Shown here: in pieces, positions 24,343 through 32,667 of the stretch
Position numbering within the stretch: position 1 is the stretch's first letter
How the letters are laid out: each line of letters begins with the position of its first letter
Source of the DNA: NBML01 sp029939535
GTDB taxonomy: Bacteria > Desulfobacterota > Desulfobacteria > Desulfobacterales > Desulfobacteraceae
Direction: 5' to 3'
Assembly (NCBI GenBank): GCA_029939535.1
Contig: JAOZST010000006.1
Span: 1-45,211 of the forward strand
DNA length: 45,211 nucleotides
Notes under the pieces: model-generated
Told to the model about the DNA's origin: nothing
Database searches by the model: none
Seen by the model: the letters and a program-made list of their open reading frames with translations, nothing else
Made by a program: the position numbers and the translations under genes

Positions 24343-27300
24343 ATGGATATTCCCAATAAAAATTTCACCTCACCTTCCATCAAAATTTATCACGAACTCA
24401 TGGCCAACAAGGTTGGGGAAATCCTGCTGGTATGCTGTCCATATGATGCCTTTATCATGGAGGAAGAAGGGCGGCTTTCCAATAGAATTATTCATGAATA
24501 CAAGGGTTTAAACCTTTCAAAACCTCCCCGGCTCACCTGGGCCTCTTCAGCTGAAGATGCCTTTGAAAAGCTGGAAAAAAAACATTTTGATCTCATTCTT
24601 GCAATGCCCAGCCTGGACGGGATGGATGTCTATGCGTTTGGCGGGGAAGTCAAGAAGCGCTATTCTGATCTGCCTTTTTTCATGCTGCTTCACAATACCT
24701 GCGATATTGACCATTACATCTGTGCTGAAACCAATACCGCTGTTGACCGGACCTATATATGGGGCGGAAATGCTGATCTGCTCCTGGCCATTATCAAGAA
24801 CTTTGAAGATGAAATGAATGTGGCCTTTGACACGGAAAATGCCAAAGTCCGGGTAATTATTATGGTGGAGGATTCCCCCTATCATTATTCCTCTTTCCTG
24901 CCGGTGCTGTATAAGCAGATTGTTCTTCAGACCCAGTCTGTGATTGACGAGTCAATCAATGAAGAACACCGCCTGCTGAAAATGCGGGGAAGGCCTAAAG
25001 TCCTTGTTGCCCATAATTATGAAGAAGCCATTTCCCTGTACGAGCAATTCAAACCCTATCTTTTGTCTGTATTTTCAGACATGCGGTATCCCAAAAACGG
25101 AAAAGAAGATGAATATGCCGGGTATAAACTGCTCACAAGGATCAAGGCTGAGATCCCTGACCTGCCAGTGCTGATCCTGAGCACAGAGGAACAGAACCGT
25201 AAAAAGGTTGAGACAATACCTGCGATATTTATTAATAAAAATTCAACCAATCTTCATGATCAGATCAAAACTTTTTTTGTAACACAACTGGGATTTGGTG
25301 CATTTGTGTTTCGCATGCCCGATGGAGAAGAAATAACACGGGCTACAGGTCTGCGGGCCATTGAGAAGCTTATCCCTGAGATTCCGGATGAGTCCATTTT
25401 ATTCCATGCCAGAAACAATGATTTTTCCAGGTGGCTCATGGCCAGGAGCGAGATTGATTTCGCCTTGAACCTGAAACCCTATACCATTGAAGATTTTTCT
25501 GATCCCCAGAATATTAAACGGTTTCTCATTGATAGTATCAGGGCAAGAAGAAGGGGAACCCGCCAGGGTCATGTCATTGATTTTGATTCTGAAAAATTTG
25601 ATTCTGATACGGATTTTATGAAAATCGGCAGCGGTTCCCTGGGCGGAAAGGCCAGGGGCCTTGCATTTATGTCGTACCAGATCAAGCGGGATGATTCTTT
25701 GGGCAGGAAGTTTCCAGGGGTAGGCATCAACATTCCCCAGACCTTTGTGATTGCCACGGATGGATTTAAGGCTTTTGTGGAAGAAAATAACCTGGCAAGG
25801 CTGCTGGAATCTGAGATAGAACTGGAAGATAACCGGGTGATAGAGCAGTTTGTGCGGGCCAGGCTTCCGGAACGTTTGGAAAAAAAATTGAAGACCTATA
25901 TCCAGAATGTTTGCTATCCCATTGCTGTTCGCTCTTCTTCCCTTTTTGAGGATGCCCATTACCAACCCTTTGCAGGGCTATACAACACATATATGCTGCC
26001 CAATTCAGATCCGGATCTGGAAAAACGGCTGGAACGGCTTATCATGGCCATTAAGCTGGTTTATGCATCCACCTATTTAAAGGCTCCGCGATCCTATGCC
26101 AAAAGTACCATGCACAGAACCGAGGATGAAGAAATGGCAGTTGTTCTACAGCAGATCACGGGCACCCAGTATAAAAATTATTTTTATCCGTCCATTTCAG
26201 GGGTGGCCCAATCCTATAATTTTTATCCCATTGCCCATCTTAAGGCAGAAGAGGGTATATCATACATTGCCCTGGGTCTGGGTAAAATTGTCATGGAAGG
26301 AGGTAAAACCCTGCGGTTCTGCCCCAAATACTCCCAGTTTCTTCCCCAGTTTTCCATGGTTGATGATATGCTTGAAAATTCTCAAAAATATTTTTATGCT
26401 CTGAAAACCAATGGATTTCCGGATCACAATCGATTTTTTGACGGATCAACCAATGATCCAACCCTGGCCAGGCTGGATTTGAGCGATGCAATGGACCACC
26501 CCATGGTCCAATATTTGTCCTCCACCTTCCATGTCCAGGACAATAGGATACGGGATTCTTTTTCAAAAAAGGGTTTTCCTGTCCTGACCTTTGCCAATAT
26601 TTTGAAATACAATTCCTTTCCCCTGGCCGAGATTCTTGAGGAGGTTACCCGTATAGGCAGTCGGTGGATGGGTGCCTCAGTTGAAGTAGAATTTGCTGTA
26701 AACCTGCCAGGGGATGGCCAGGGCAAGCCAGAGTTTTCTTTGCTGCAGATTCGACCCATGGGGCGTTACAAGCAGAACCTTGGGGTAAAAATAACAAAAT
26801 CAGATATAAACAAGGCCTTTTGTTATTCAAGTCTTTCCCTGGGCAATGGGGAATACAAAGATATTTATGATCTGGTTTATGTGAATCCCGAAACATTTGA
26901 CGCGGGAAAAACCATTGAAATAGCGGGTGAGATTAATAAAATAAATGCCTTATTCAATGATAAGAATAGAAAATATGTATTGATCGGGCCCGGACGATGG
27001 GGCTCTTCAGACAGGTGGCTTGGGATTCCAGTGGTATGGAATGATATCTCCAATGTGGGGGTGATGGTGGAGACCACCATTGAAAGTATAAAGGCAGACC
27101 CTTCCCAGGGTTCCCATTTTTTCCAGAATATCACCTCTTTGGGTATTTCCTATATTACGGTTTCAGATAAGGGTGCTGATTTTATTGACTATGATTTTTT
27201 CAGCTGCCAGGCTTGTGAAAATACTACCCAATATCTAAAACATATTCATTTTGAAACTCCCATTAAAATACTGGTGGATGGAACCACTTCCCAGGCAGTT

Positions 27301-27363
27301 CTCATGCCGGAGAGAATAGAAAAATTTGAAGATGTGATGGATGATATACCTGTTATTGACTAA
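24343..27363 (+). CDS. Two receiver-like domains fused to a PEP/pyruvate-binding ATP-grasp domain
   Basis: The protein has 1006 residues. Residues about 22-135 resemble a response-regulator receiver (GEILLVCCPYDAF, then FDLILAMPSLDGMDVYAFG), but the phosphoacceptor Asp position is not DxxMP-like. Residues about 165-320 form a second receiver-like unit (VRVIIMVEDSP, LLSVFSDMRYP, LPVLILSTEEQNRKK). From about 425 the chain matches the N-terminal PEP/pyruvate-binding domain of PEP synthase/PPDK: GSGSLGGKARGL at 429-440 and IAVRSSSLFEDA at 527-538. The swivelling phospho-His domain and the C-terminal TIM barrel of the enzymes are absent. It might phosphorylate or adenylate a partner, or sense PEP or pyruvate levels. 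It lies 12 bp after the chemoreceptor gene, so the pair should work together. Confidence 0.82.
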   Translation: MDIPNKNFTSPSIKIYHELMANKVGEILLVCCPYDAFIMEEEGRLSNRIIHEYKGLNLSKPPRLTWASSAEDAFEKLEKKHFDLILAMPSLDGMDVYAFGGEVKKRYSDLPFFMLLHNTCDIDHYICAETNTAVDRTYIWGGNADLLLAIIKNFEDEMNVAFDTENAKVRVIIMVEDSPYHYSSFLPVLYKQIVLQTQSVIDESINEEHRLLKMRGRPKVLVAHNYEEAISLYEQFKPYLLSVFSDMRYPKNGKEDEYAGYKLLTRIKAEIPDLPVLILSTEEQNRKKVETIPAIFINKNSTNLHDQIKTFFVTQLGFGAFVFRMPDGEEITRATGLRAIEKLIPEIPDESILFHARNNDFSRWLMARSEIDFALNLKPYTIEDFSDPQNIKRFLIDSIRARRRGTRQGHVIDFDSEKFDSDTDFMKIGSGSLGGKARGLAFMSYQIKRDDSLGRKFPGVGINIPQTFVIATDGFKAFVEENNLARLLESEIELEDNRVIEQFVRARLPERLEKKLKTYIQNVCYPIAVRSSSLFEDAHYQPFAGLYNTYMLPNSDPDLEKRLERLIMAIKLVYASTYLKAPRSYAKSTMHRTEDEEMAVVLQQITGTQYKNYFYPSISGVAQSYNFYPIAHLKAEEGISYIALGLGKIVMEGGKTLRFCPKYSQFLPQFSMVDDMLENSQKYFYALKTNGFPDHNRFFDGSTNDPTLARLDLSDAMDHPMVQYLSSTFHVQDNRIRDSFSKKGFPVLTFANILKYNSFPLAEILEEVTRIGSRWMGASVEVEFAVNLPGDGQGKPEFSLLQIRPMGRYKQNLGVKITKSDINKAFCYSSLSLGNGEYKDIYDLVYVNPETFDAGKTIEIAGEINKINALFNDKNRKYVLIGPGRWGSSDRWLGIPVVWNDISNVGVMVETTIESIKADPSQGSHFFQNITSLGISYITVSDKGADFIDYDFFSCQACENTTQYLKHIHFETPIKILVDGTTSQAVLMPERIEKFEDVMDDIPVID

Positions 27364-27405
27364 ATTTATCCGGAGATATTTTTTCACCGGTAAAAGGATA
27401 TATTC

Positions 27406-28746
27406 ATGAAAATTTTAATCGTGGATGATGAGAAAATTTCCAGGAAAATTCTGATAAAAAAGATGGAGGTCCTTGGGGAATGTGTGGCAATGGATAATTC
27501 CAGGAAAGCTCTTGTTGAATTTGAAAAAGCCGCAAAACAGGGAGCACCATTTGATCTTATTTCCCTGGATATTTCCATGCCTGATATGGACGGTAAACAA
27601 ATGCTTCAGAGCATCCGCAAAAAAGAGTTGGCACAGAAAATTCCCAGGGAGGACAGGGTCAAGGTGCTCATGGTGACCTCCCGCATGAACATGTCCAACA
27701 TCAAGGCCTGCATCAATCTAGGCTGCAATGGTTATCTGTCAAAGCCGGTGAGCAAATACCAGCTTCTGCAAAATCTGGGGAAGATGGGGTTTGACATCAC
27801 CGAAGCTCTTATGGAAACGGATAAAGACACCCATGCAGGGGTGGTAGCCAAAATCATTCAGAAATTTTACAAGGGTAAAATCGCTTTGCCTGTGTTCCCC
27901 GGTATTATCAAGGAAATCCAGGAGCTTCTTCAAGGTGATTCTCCTTCCATGGAAGATCTGGCAAAGATTGTTGAAAAGGAAATTGTGATTTCCAGTAAGC
28001 TGATTTCCGTTGCAAATTCTCCTCTTTACAAGGGATTTGATAAGGCGAACAGCCTGAATGATGCCCTGCTCAGGCTTGGAATGAAAGCCACCCAGGGTGT
28101 GATTTCAGCCTTGGCAGCCAGGAACCTTTTTAATTCAAAAAGTAAGTCTTTGAAAGATGTGCTGGAAAAGCTCTGGATGCACTCCTTTGCCACGGCCTGT
28201 CTGGGAAAAGAGATCGGACTTGCCCTGGCCCTTGAAAACACTGAAAATATTTTTTTGATGGGCATTATCCATGATATAGGTAAAATGTTGTTATTAAAGG
28301 CAATTGCAGATATTTATCCCGATAAATCCCTGGAAGACCCAGAACTCCAAGTTGCCATCCATGAGATCCATACAACATTCGGGGCTGTATTGCTTAAAAA
28401 AATGAGATTTTCAAAGGATTTTGTTCAAATTGCAGAGTTCCACCATTGGAATACCTATTCAAAGGGGACTGAACCGGAACTGATGGTCATCAATCTGGCA
28501 GATCAACTGGCTCACTTGATTGGGTTTGGATTTCTGGATGAAGAGAGTCAGAATCCGGCAATTGGCAAGGATGCCAATGACGAATCTCAACAAGAACAGA
28601 AGTCAGCTAGAAAAAACCGGGAAGAAATGGTCAGCTTCATCAGTTCCCTGTCTTCCTGTAAACAGCTGGGACTTGATCCTGACAAGGTCATGGAAATATG
28701 TGACAAGGTTTCATCCATGGTCAGGGAAACGGCCCGGGCTTTTTAA
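27406..28746 (+). CDS. Response regulator with HDOD output domain
   Basis: The protein has 446 residues. The receiver domain (1-125) has the acidic pair VDDE near 7-9, phosphoacceptor Asp55 in SLDISMPDMDG, and Lys in YLSKPVSK. The HDOD domain (about 150-385) begins IALPVFPGIIKEIQELLQGD and includes KLISVANSPLYKGFDKANSL and FLMGIIHDIGKMLLLKA, so the HDIGK text survives although many HDOD domains lack catalytic HD residues. HDOD proteins act in signal relay and motility or biofilm control rather than as proven hydrolases. It lies 42 bp after the ATP-grasp gene and would receive phosphate from a kinase not seen here. Confidence 0.9.
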   Translation: MKILIVDDEKISRKILIKKMEVLGECVAMDNSRKALVEFEKAAKQGAPFDLISLDISMPDMDGKQMLQSIRKKELAQKIPREDRVKVLMVTSRMNMSNIKACINLGCNGYLSKPVSKYQLLQNLGKMGFDITEALMETDKDTHAGVVAKIIQKFYKGKIALPVFPGIIKEIQELLQGDSPSMEDLAKIVEKEIVISSKLISVANSPLYKGFDKANSLNDALLRLGMKATQGVISALAARNLFNSKSKSLKDVLEKLWMHSFATACLGKEIGLALALENTENIFLMGIIHDIGKMLLLKAIADIYPDKSLEDPELQVAIHEIHTTFGAVLLKKMRFSKDFVQIAEFHHWNTYSKGTEPELMVINLADQLAHLIGFGFLDEESQNPAIGKDANDESQQEQKSARKNREEMVSFISSLSSCKQLGLDPDKVMEICDKVSSMVRETARAF

Positions 28747-29152
28747 TCCTATTATAGACCCCCACACCATACCCTTCCCCTGCTCTAAGAAACTGGAAAA
28801 TTATTTTTTTTATAAATCGTGGTACCTGAACCAGGGAATTAACGGTGCCTCCTATTTGATTTAAGGGCTTGATTGAAAGATTCTCAATAAAATTTATTTC
28901 TTGACAAAAATATTCCAAACAATGTAGCACACTATAGATAGTTAACTTTTTTACATTTTCGCAGATGGGTTGTTTTGCAGGCAGCTTGAAAAAAAGTTCT
29001 TGATTCAGTGTACAGGAAGAAAACAGCTAAAATCCTTTCAATGTCCGTTTATCGGAATATCGATGTTAATAGACCGCCTGTTATTCAGGCTCGTGTGCAG
29101 TCGGCAGATATCGATTCCGTTTGTTTTTAAAACCAATAAAGGAGGAAGTACA
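28747..29152 (+). other. Intergenic region upstream of dppA
   Basis: These 406 bp carry no recognisable gene. The dppA reading frame stays open back to 28970, but that upstream part lacks a ribosome site and family resemblance. A perfect TTGACA occurs at 28901-28906 and TATAGA at 28933-28938, 26 bases apart, which is too far for a normal sigma-70 pair. The strong GGAGGAAG at 29141-29148 belongs to dppA. No sigma-54 (GG-N10-GC) site of good quality was found. Confidence 0.4.
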
Positions 29153-30754
29153 ATGAAGAAATTGATGTTTCTTGTAGCAGCGATGGCACTCCTGGCAAGT
29201 GTCTGGACCTCTCCGGTATTCGCCGCCAGAAGCGGCGGCACCCTCAACTTTATGGCACCCTATGGCGGAGATTTATCCAGTTTAGATCCGTCCAAAACCA
29301 GCCGTTATCAGGATTATCTGGTTTCAATGAATATCCACCGAAGTCTGTATCGGTGGGATCCTGTAACAAATGTTCCCGTAATTGACCTGGCAGAAAGTGT
29401 AGACGTCTCCGAAGACGGTCTGAATTATACCTTTAAACTGCGTCCCAACATCAAGTTCCATAATGGCCGCCAACTGACCTCCGATGACATTATCTGGAAC
29501 TATTCGCGCATCGCAACCATGCAGCCGGCGTCGCCTGCCTATAAGTATATCATGCCCATCAAGGGCGCCAAAGACATGAATGATGGTAAGGCTGACACCA
29601 TGTCCGGGCTCGAAAAAATAGATAACCTTACATTCAAGATTACCCTTGATGGTCCTGTAGATCTTAAATTTTATCTGTGGCTCCCTGCCGTCGGAATCCT
29701 TCCCAGAGAAGAAGTGGAAGGCAAGGAAGATAGATTCGGAACCCATCCCGTGGGCTGTGGACCGTTTAAATTCGTCAAATGGGTCAAAGGTTCTGAAGTA
29801 GTGCTTGAGAAATTTGATGATTTTTATATGAAAGGCCTCCCATACCTGGATAAAGTAACCTACAAAATCATGGGTGAAGCCGCTTCCCGTGACCTTGCGT
29901 TCAAGGCCAAGGAATTGGATGCCACCATCGTTGGTTCTGTTAACTATCCAGAGTATCTGGCAGATCCTGTTATTTCCAATAATATGATAGAAGTTGCCGA
30001 AATGTTCACCCGTCTGGTGGGTATGAATCCGGACTTTAAACCGTTTTCCGACAAACGGGTTCGCCAGGCCATCAACTATGCGATTCCTGCAGATTTGATT
30101 ATTAAAAAACTCCTCAAAGGGAAAGCCTTTTCTGCCAGAGGATTTTTGCCCACAACATCGCCGGCATTTGATCCCAAAGGGAAAAAATATGAGTATGATA
30201 TTGAAAAGGCAAAAATGCTCATGAAAGAGGCTGGATATGAAGATGGTTTTGCCATCGAACATGCCATTGGTACTGCCAATAAAGCGTGGGGCACTGGTAT
30301 TTATGAGGCAATGATGCCCTTTTTGAAAAAACTTAACATATCCATCAAAATCGAGCAGATGGAAGGTGCGACCATGGCCCAGCGGATTCGTGACGGCAAC
30401 TTCCAGATGTTCATCTGGTCCCTTGATTCCGGCCCTGATCCCCTGGAAGCCCTCGTGAGATGGCATTCAAATACCCCCCGGGAAACCAGCAACTATGTGG
30501 CTTACAAGAACCCGGAATTCGACAAACTCCTGGACGCAGCTTCCAAGGAACGTAACGAGAGTAAAAAAATCGAGTTGCTCAAGAAGGCCGATGCCATCTT
30601 TACTGAAGATGCTCCCATTTGGTTCTTTAACTACAACAAGGCTGTCATGGCATTTCATCCCTGGGTTCATAACCTTTCCAAGGTAGCCCCGGAAATGATG
30701 TTCCAGGATCTAACCAGCGTGTGGGTTGATGAAACCTCTCCGCGTGCTAAATAA
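29153..30754 (+). CDS. dppA: DppA/OppA-type peptide ABC transporter substrate-binding protein
   Basis: The protein has 533 residues and starts at ATG 29153 behind GGAGGAAG. The in-frame upstream extension to 28970 would hide the signal peptide and is rejected. The signal peptide is MKKLMFLVAAMALLASVWTS with cleavage after VFA. The mature chain matches SBP_bac_5: RSGGTLNFMAPYGG at the start, YTFKLRPNIKFHNGRQLTSD near 90, GTHPVGCGPFKFVKWVKGS near 200, and the C-terminal APIWFFNYNKAVMAFHPWV. It binds di- or oligopeptides, or a related ligand, in the periplasm for the permease DppBC. Enzymes encoded downstream point to modified or D-amino-acid-containing ligands. Confidence 0.92.
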   Translation: MKKLMFLVAAMALLASVWTSPVFAARSGGTLNFMAPYGGDLSSLDPSKTSRYQDYLVSMNIHRSLYRWDPVTNVPVIDLAESVDVSEDGLNYTFKLRPNIKFHNGRQLTSDDIIWNYSRIATMQPASPAYKYIMPIKGAKDMNDGKADTMSGLEKIDNLTFKITLDGPVDLKFYLWLPAVGILPREEVEGKEDRFGTHPVGCGPFKFVKWVKGSEVVLEKFDDFYMKGLPYLDKVTYKIMGEAASRDLAFKAKELDATIVGSVNYPEYLADPVISNNMIEVAEMFTRLVGMNPDFKPFSDKRVRQAINYAIPADLIIKKLLKGKAFSARGFLPTTSPAFDPKGKKYEYDIEKAKMLMKEAGYEDGFAIEHAIGTANKAWGTGIYEAMMPFLKKLNISIKIEQMEGATMAQRIRDGNFQMFIWSLDSGPDPLEALVRWHSNTPRETSNYVAYKNPEFDKLLDAASKERNESKKIELLKKADAIFTEDAPIWFFNYNKAVMAFHPWVHNLSKVAPEMMFQDLTSVWVDETSPRAK

Positions 30755-30770
30755 TTAACAGACATGTGAA

Positions 30771-30807
30771 CAATCGGGGAAGCCTTGCTGCTTCCCTGAT
30801 TGTTTTT
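30771..30807 (+). terminator. Intrinsic terminator/attenuator between dppA and dppB
   Basis: CAATCGGGGAAGC and GCTTCCCTGATTG form a 13-bp stem with one G-T wobble and a 6-base loop, directly followed by TTTTT. It lies 17 bp after dppA, inside what is otherwise one operon. Partial termination here would leave much more message for the binding protein than for the membrane parts, as is common in ABC importers. Downstream, GAAGTTTCGTGTCT is repeated in tandem at about 30811-30838. Confidence 0.85.
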
Positions 30808-30860
30808 ACGAAGTTTCGTGTCTGAAGTTTCGTGTCTATGGAACGGCAAAAGGATAAATG

Positions 30861-31805
30861 ATGTTTGCTTATGCCCTGCGCAGAGTGCTTCAATTCATTC
30901 CCACCATTCTGGCCATTACCCTGATCATTTTCGTATTGCTTAATGTTCTGCCCGGCAATGCAGCGCTCATGGCGGGCGGTGATCAGGATCGCGGTAATAT
31001 CTCTGCAAAATTTATAAAGCAGATGAAAAAGGAATGGGGACTGGATAAACCTTTATACCAACGATATGCCATCTATTTAAAAGGACTTGCCACCGGTGAC
31101 CTGGGGCTTTCATTTCTCAGGCGTGAACCCGTAACCCAGTTGCTGCTAGAAAGACTGTGGCCGACGCTGAGGCTCTCGGTTGCAGCCATGGTGGTTGCCG
31201 TGGGGTTTGGGATTCCCCTGGGTTTTTACTCAGCCCTGCGTCAGGGGCGGCTTCCTGACACTATCTCCATGATGGGAGCTGTATCCGGCGTTTCCATACC
31301 GCAATTCTGGTTGGGACTTCTCCTTATGTATTTTTTTTCCGTCAAGTTCCATTTGTTACCCCCCCAGGGATATGGAGACGGCTCATTCAGGCATATTATT
31401 CTACCGGCCTTCACATTGGGTGTCGGTTATATAGGGCTTCTGGCAAGGACTACCCGGGCAGCGGTTGTGGAAATCCTTACCACAGACTACATCCGAACGG
31501 TACGAGCCAAAGGATTGTCCGAGTTTATGATAAACAGGAAGCATGTCTTGAGAAACGCATTAATTTTAATAATGACAACTGCCAGCCTGCAGTTCGGCGA
31601 ACTGCTGGCCCAGACGGTTATCGTGGAAAAACTCTTTTCATGGCCAGGATTGGGGTCCCTTCTGGTGGACTCGATTTTTCAACGCGACATCCCCATCACC
31701 CAGGGGTGTATTCTGGTGATTATCTGTACTTTTCTAATGGTAAACCTAATTGTCGATTTACTCTATGGAGTGATCGATCCAAGAATCAGGGCATCGTTTA
31801 AATGA
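30861..31805 (+). CDS. dppB: DppB-type peptide transporter permease
   Basis: This inner-membrane permease has about 314 residues. Two ATGs occur in tandem at 30858 and 30861; AAGGA at 30850-30854 is better spaced for the second. Family marks are the N-terminal FAYALRRVLQFIPTILAITL, the LGLSFLRREPVTQLLLERL loop, and the coupling region TTDYIRTVRAKGLSEFMINR that docks on the ATPase. The C-terminal VNLIVDLLYGVIDPRIRA is also typical of DppB/OppB. The stop overlaps the dppC start by 4 bp (ATGA). Confidence 0.93.
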   Translation: MFAYALRRVLQFIPTILAITLIIFVLLNVLPGNAALMAGGDQDRGNISAKFIKQMKKEWGLDKPLYQRYAIYLKGLATGDLGLSFLRREPVTQLLLERLWPTLRLSVAAMVVAVGFGIPLGFYSALRQGRLPDTISMMGAVSGVSIPQFWLGLLLMYFFSVKFHLLPPQGYGDGSFRHIILPAFTLGVGYIGLLARTTRAAVVEILTTDYIRTVRAKGLSEFMINRKHVLRNALILIMTTASLQFGELLAQTVIVEKLFSWPGLGSLLVDSIFQRDIPITQGCILVIICTFLMVNLIVDLLYGVIDPRIRASFK

Positions 31806-32647
31806 ATAGAAACGTAAATAAAGTATTGCGTCAGACCAATCTTGTGGTAGGGGGCATCATCACCTTGTTTGTGATCATCATCGCCATTTTTGCACCGCTG
31901 CTGGCACCATACCATCCCGTGGATGATGCAGATCTGATGGTCTCGGAGGAGCCCCCGGGCGCACCTTATTATTTTGGTACTGACGTGCAGGGGCGCGACA
32001 TTTTGTCACGGGTTATCTATGGGTCCAGGATTTCCCTTGCAGTGGGTTTGATCAGCCAGACGTTTAATACACTTATTGGTGTCATGCTCGGTTTGAGCGC
32101 CGGCTTTTTTGGCAAAAAATGGGATGATTTTGTCATGGGGTTGACTAATATCATGCTCTCAATTCCATCCTTGATTTTTGCTTTGGCGGTCATGGCCATC
32201 CTGGGTCCGGGACTCTTAAATGTATTCCTTGCTCTTGGATTCACCAACTGGTCCTACTCCTGCCGCATCACACGCTCCCAGACCCTGTCGGCCAAAAACA
32301 TGGACTATGTCAAGGCTGCCCGTGCCATAGGATACAGCCGCACCCGGATAATGTTAACCCAGATTTTGCCGAATATCACCGGACCTCTTTTGATCATTGG
32401 GACATTGGGCGTTGCCGGAGCAATTCTTCTGGAAGCTGCCCTCTCCTTTCTCGGCCTAGGCGTGCAGCCTCCCACCCCTTCATGGGGGGGGATGTTGTCA
32501 GCAGCCCGGGAACAATTGTTTACAGCACCCTGGATCTCCATTTTCCCCGGGATTGCCATTTTTATTACAGTGCTGGGCCTTAACCTGCTGGGGGATGGAC
32601 TGCGGGACATACTGGATCCCCACACCCAGACCCAACGAGGCCTATAA
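31802..32647 (+). CDS. dppC: DppC-type peptide transporter permease
   Basis: This is the second permease of the Dpp-type importer, with 281 residues. The N-terminal membrane span is followed by the periplasmic LLAPYHPVDDADLMVS and FGTDVQGRDILSRVIYGSRI, the hallmark of DppC/OppC. The EAA-type coupling loop AKNMDYVKAARAIGYSRTRI and C-terminal LGLNLLGDGLRDILDP are present. It is translationally coupled to dppB, and the amidohydrolase gene starts 20 bp later on the same strand. Together with DppA, D and F it makes a complete importer in this window. Confidence 0.93.
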   Translation: MNRNVNKVLRQTNLVVGGIITLFVIIIAIFAPLLAPYHPVDDADLMVSEEPPGAPYYFGTDVQGRDILSRVIYGSRISLAVGLISQTFNTLIGVMLGLSAGFFGKKWDDFVMGLTNIMLSIPSLIFALAVMAILGPGLLNVFLALGFTNWSYSCRITRSQTLSAKNMDYVKAARAIGYSRTRIMLTQILPNITGPLLIIGTLGVAGAILLEAALSFLGLGVQPPTPSWGGMLSAAREQLFTAPWISIFPGIAIFITVLGLNLLGDGLRDILDPHTQTQRGL

Positions 32648-32667
32648 AAAAACATAAAGGAACCTTT

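Noticed and set aside
28901..28938. Sigma-70 promoter for dppA (TTGACA and TATAGA)
   Set aside because: The boxes are 26 bases apart; no acceptable -10 lies 16-18 bases after TTGACA.
28970..29152. N-terminal extension of DppA to 28970
   Set aside because: It would bury the signal peptide, lacks a ribosome site and shows no family resemblance; GGAGGAAG clearly marks ATG 29153.
29324..30466. Minus-strand 380-codon open frame inside dppA
   Set aside because: It is antisense to a clearly coding gene and its composition is that of a shadow frame.
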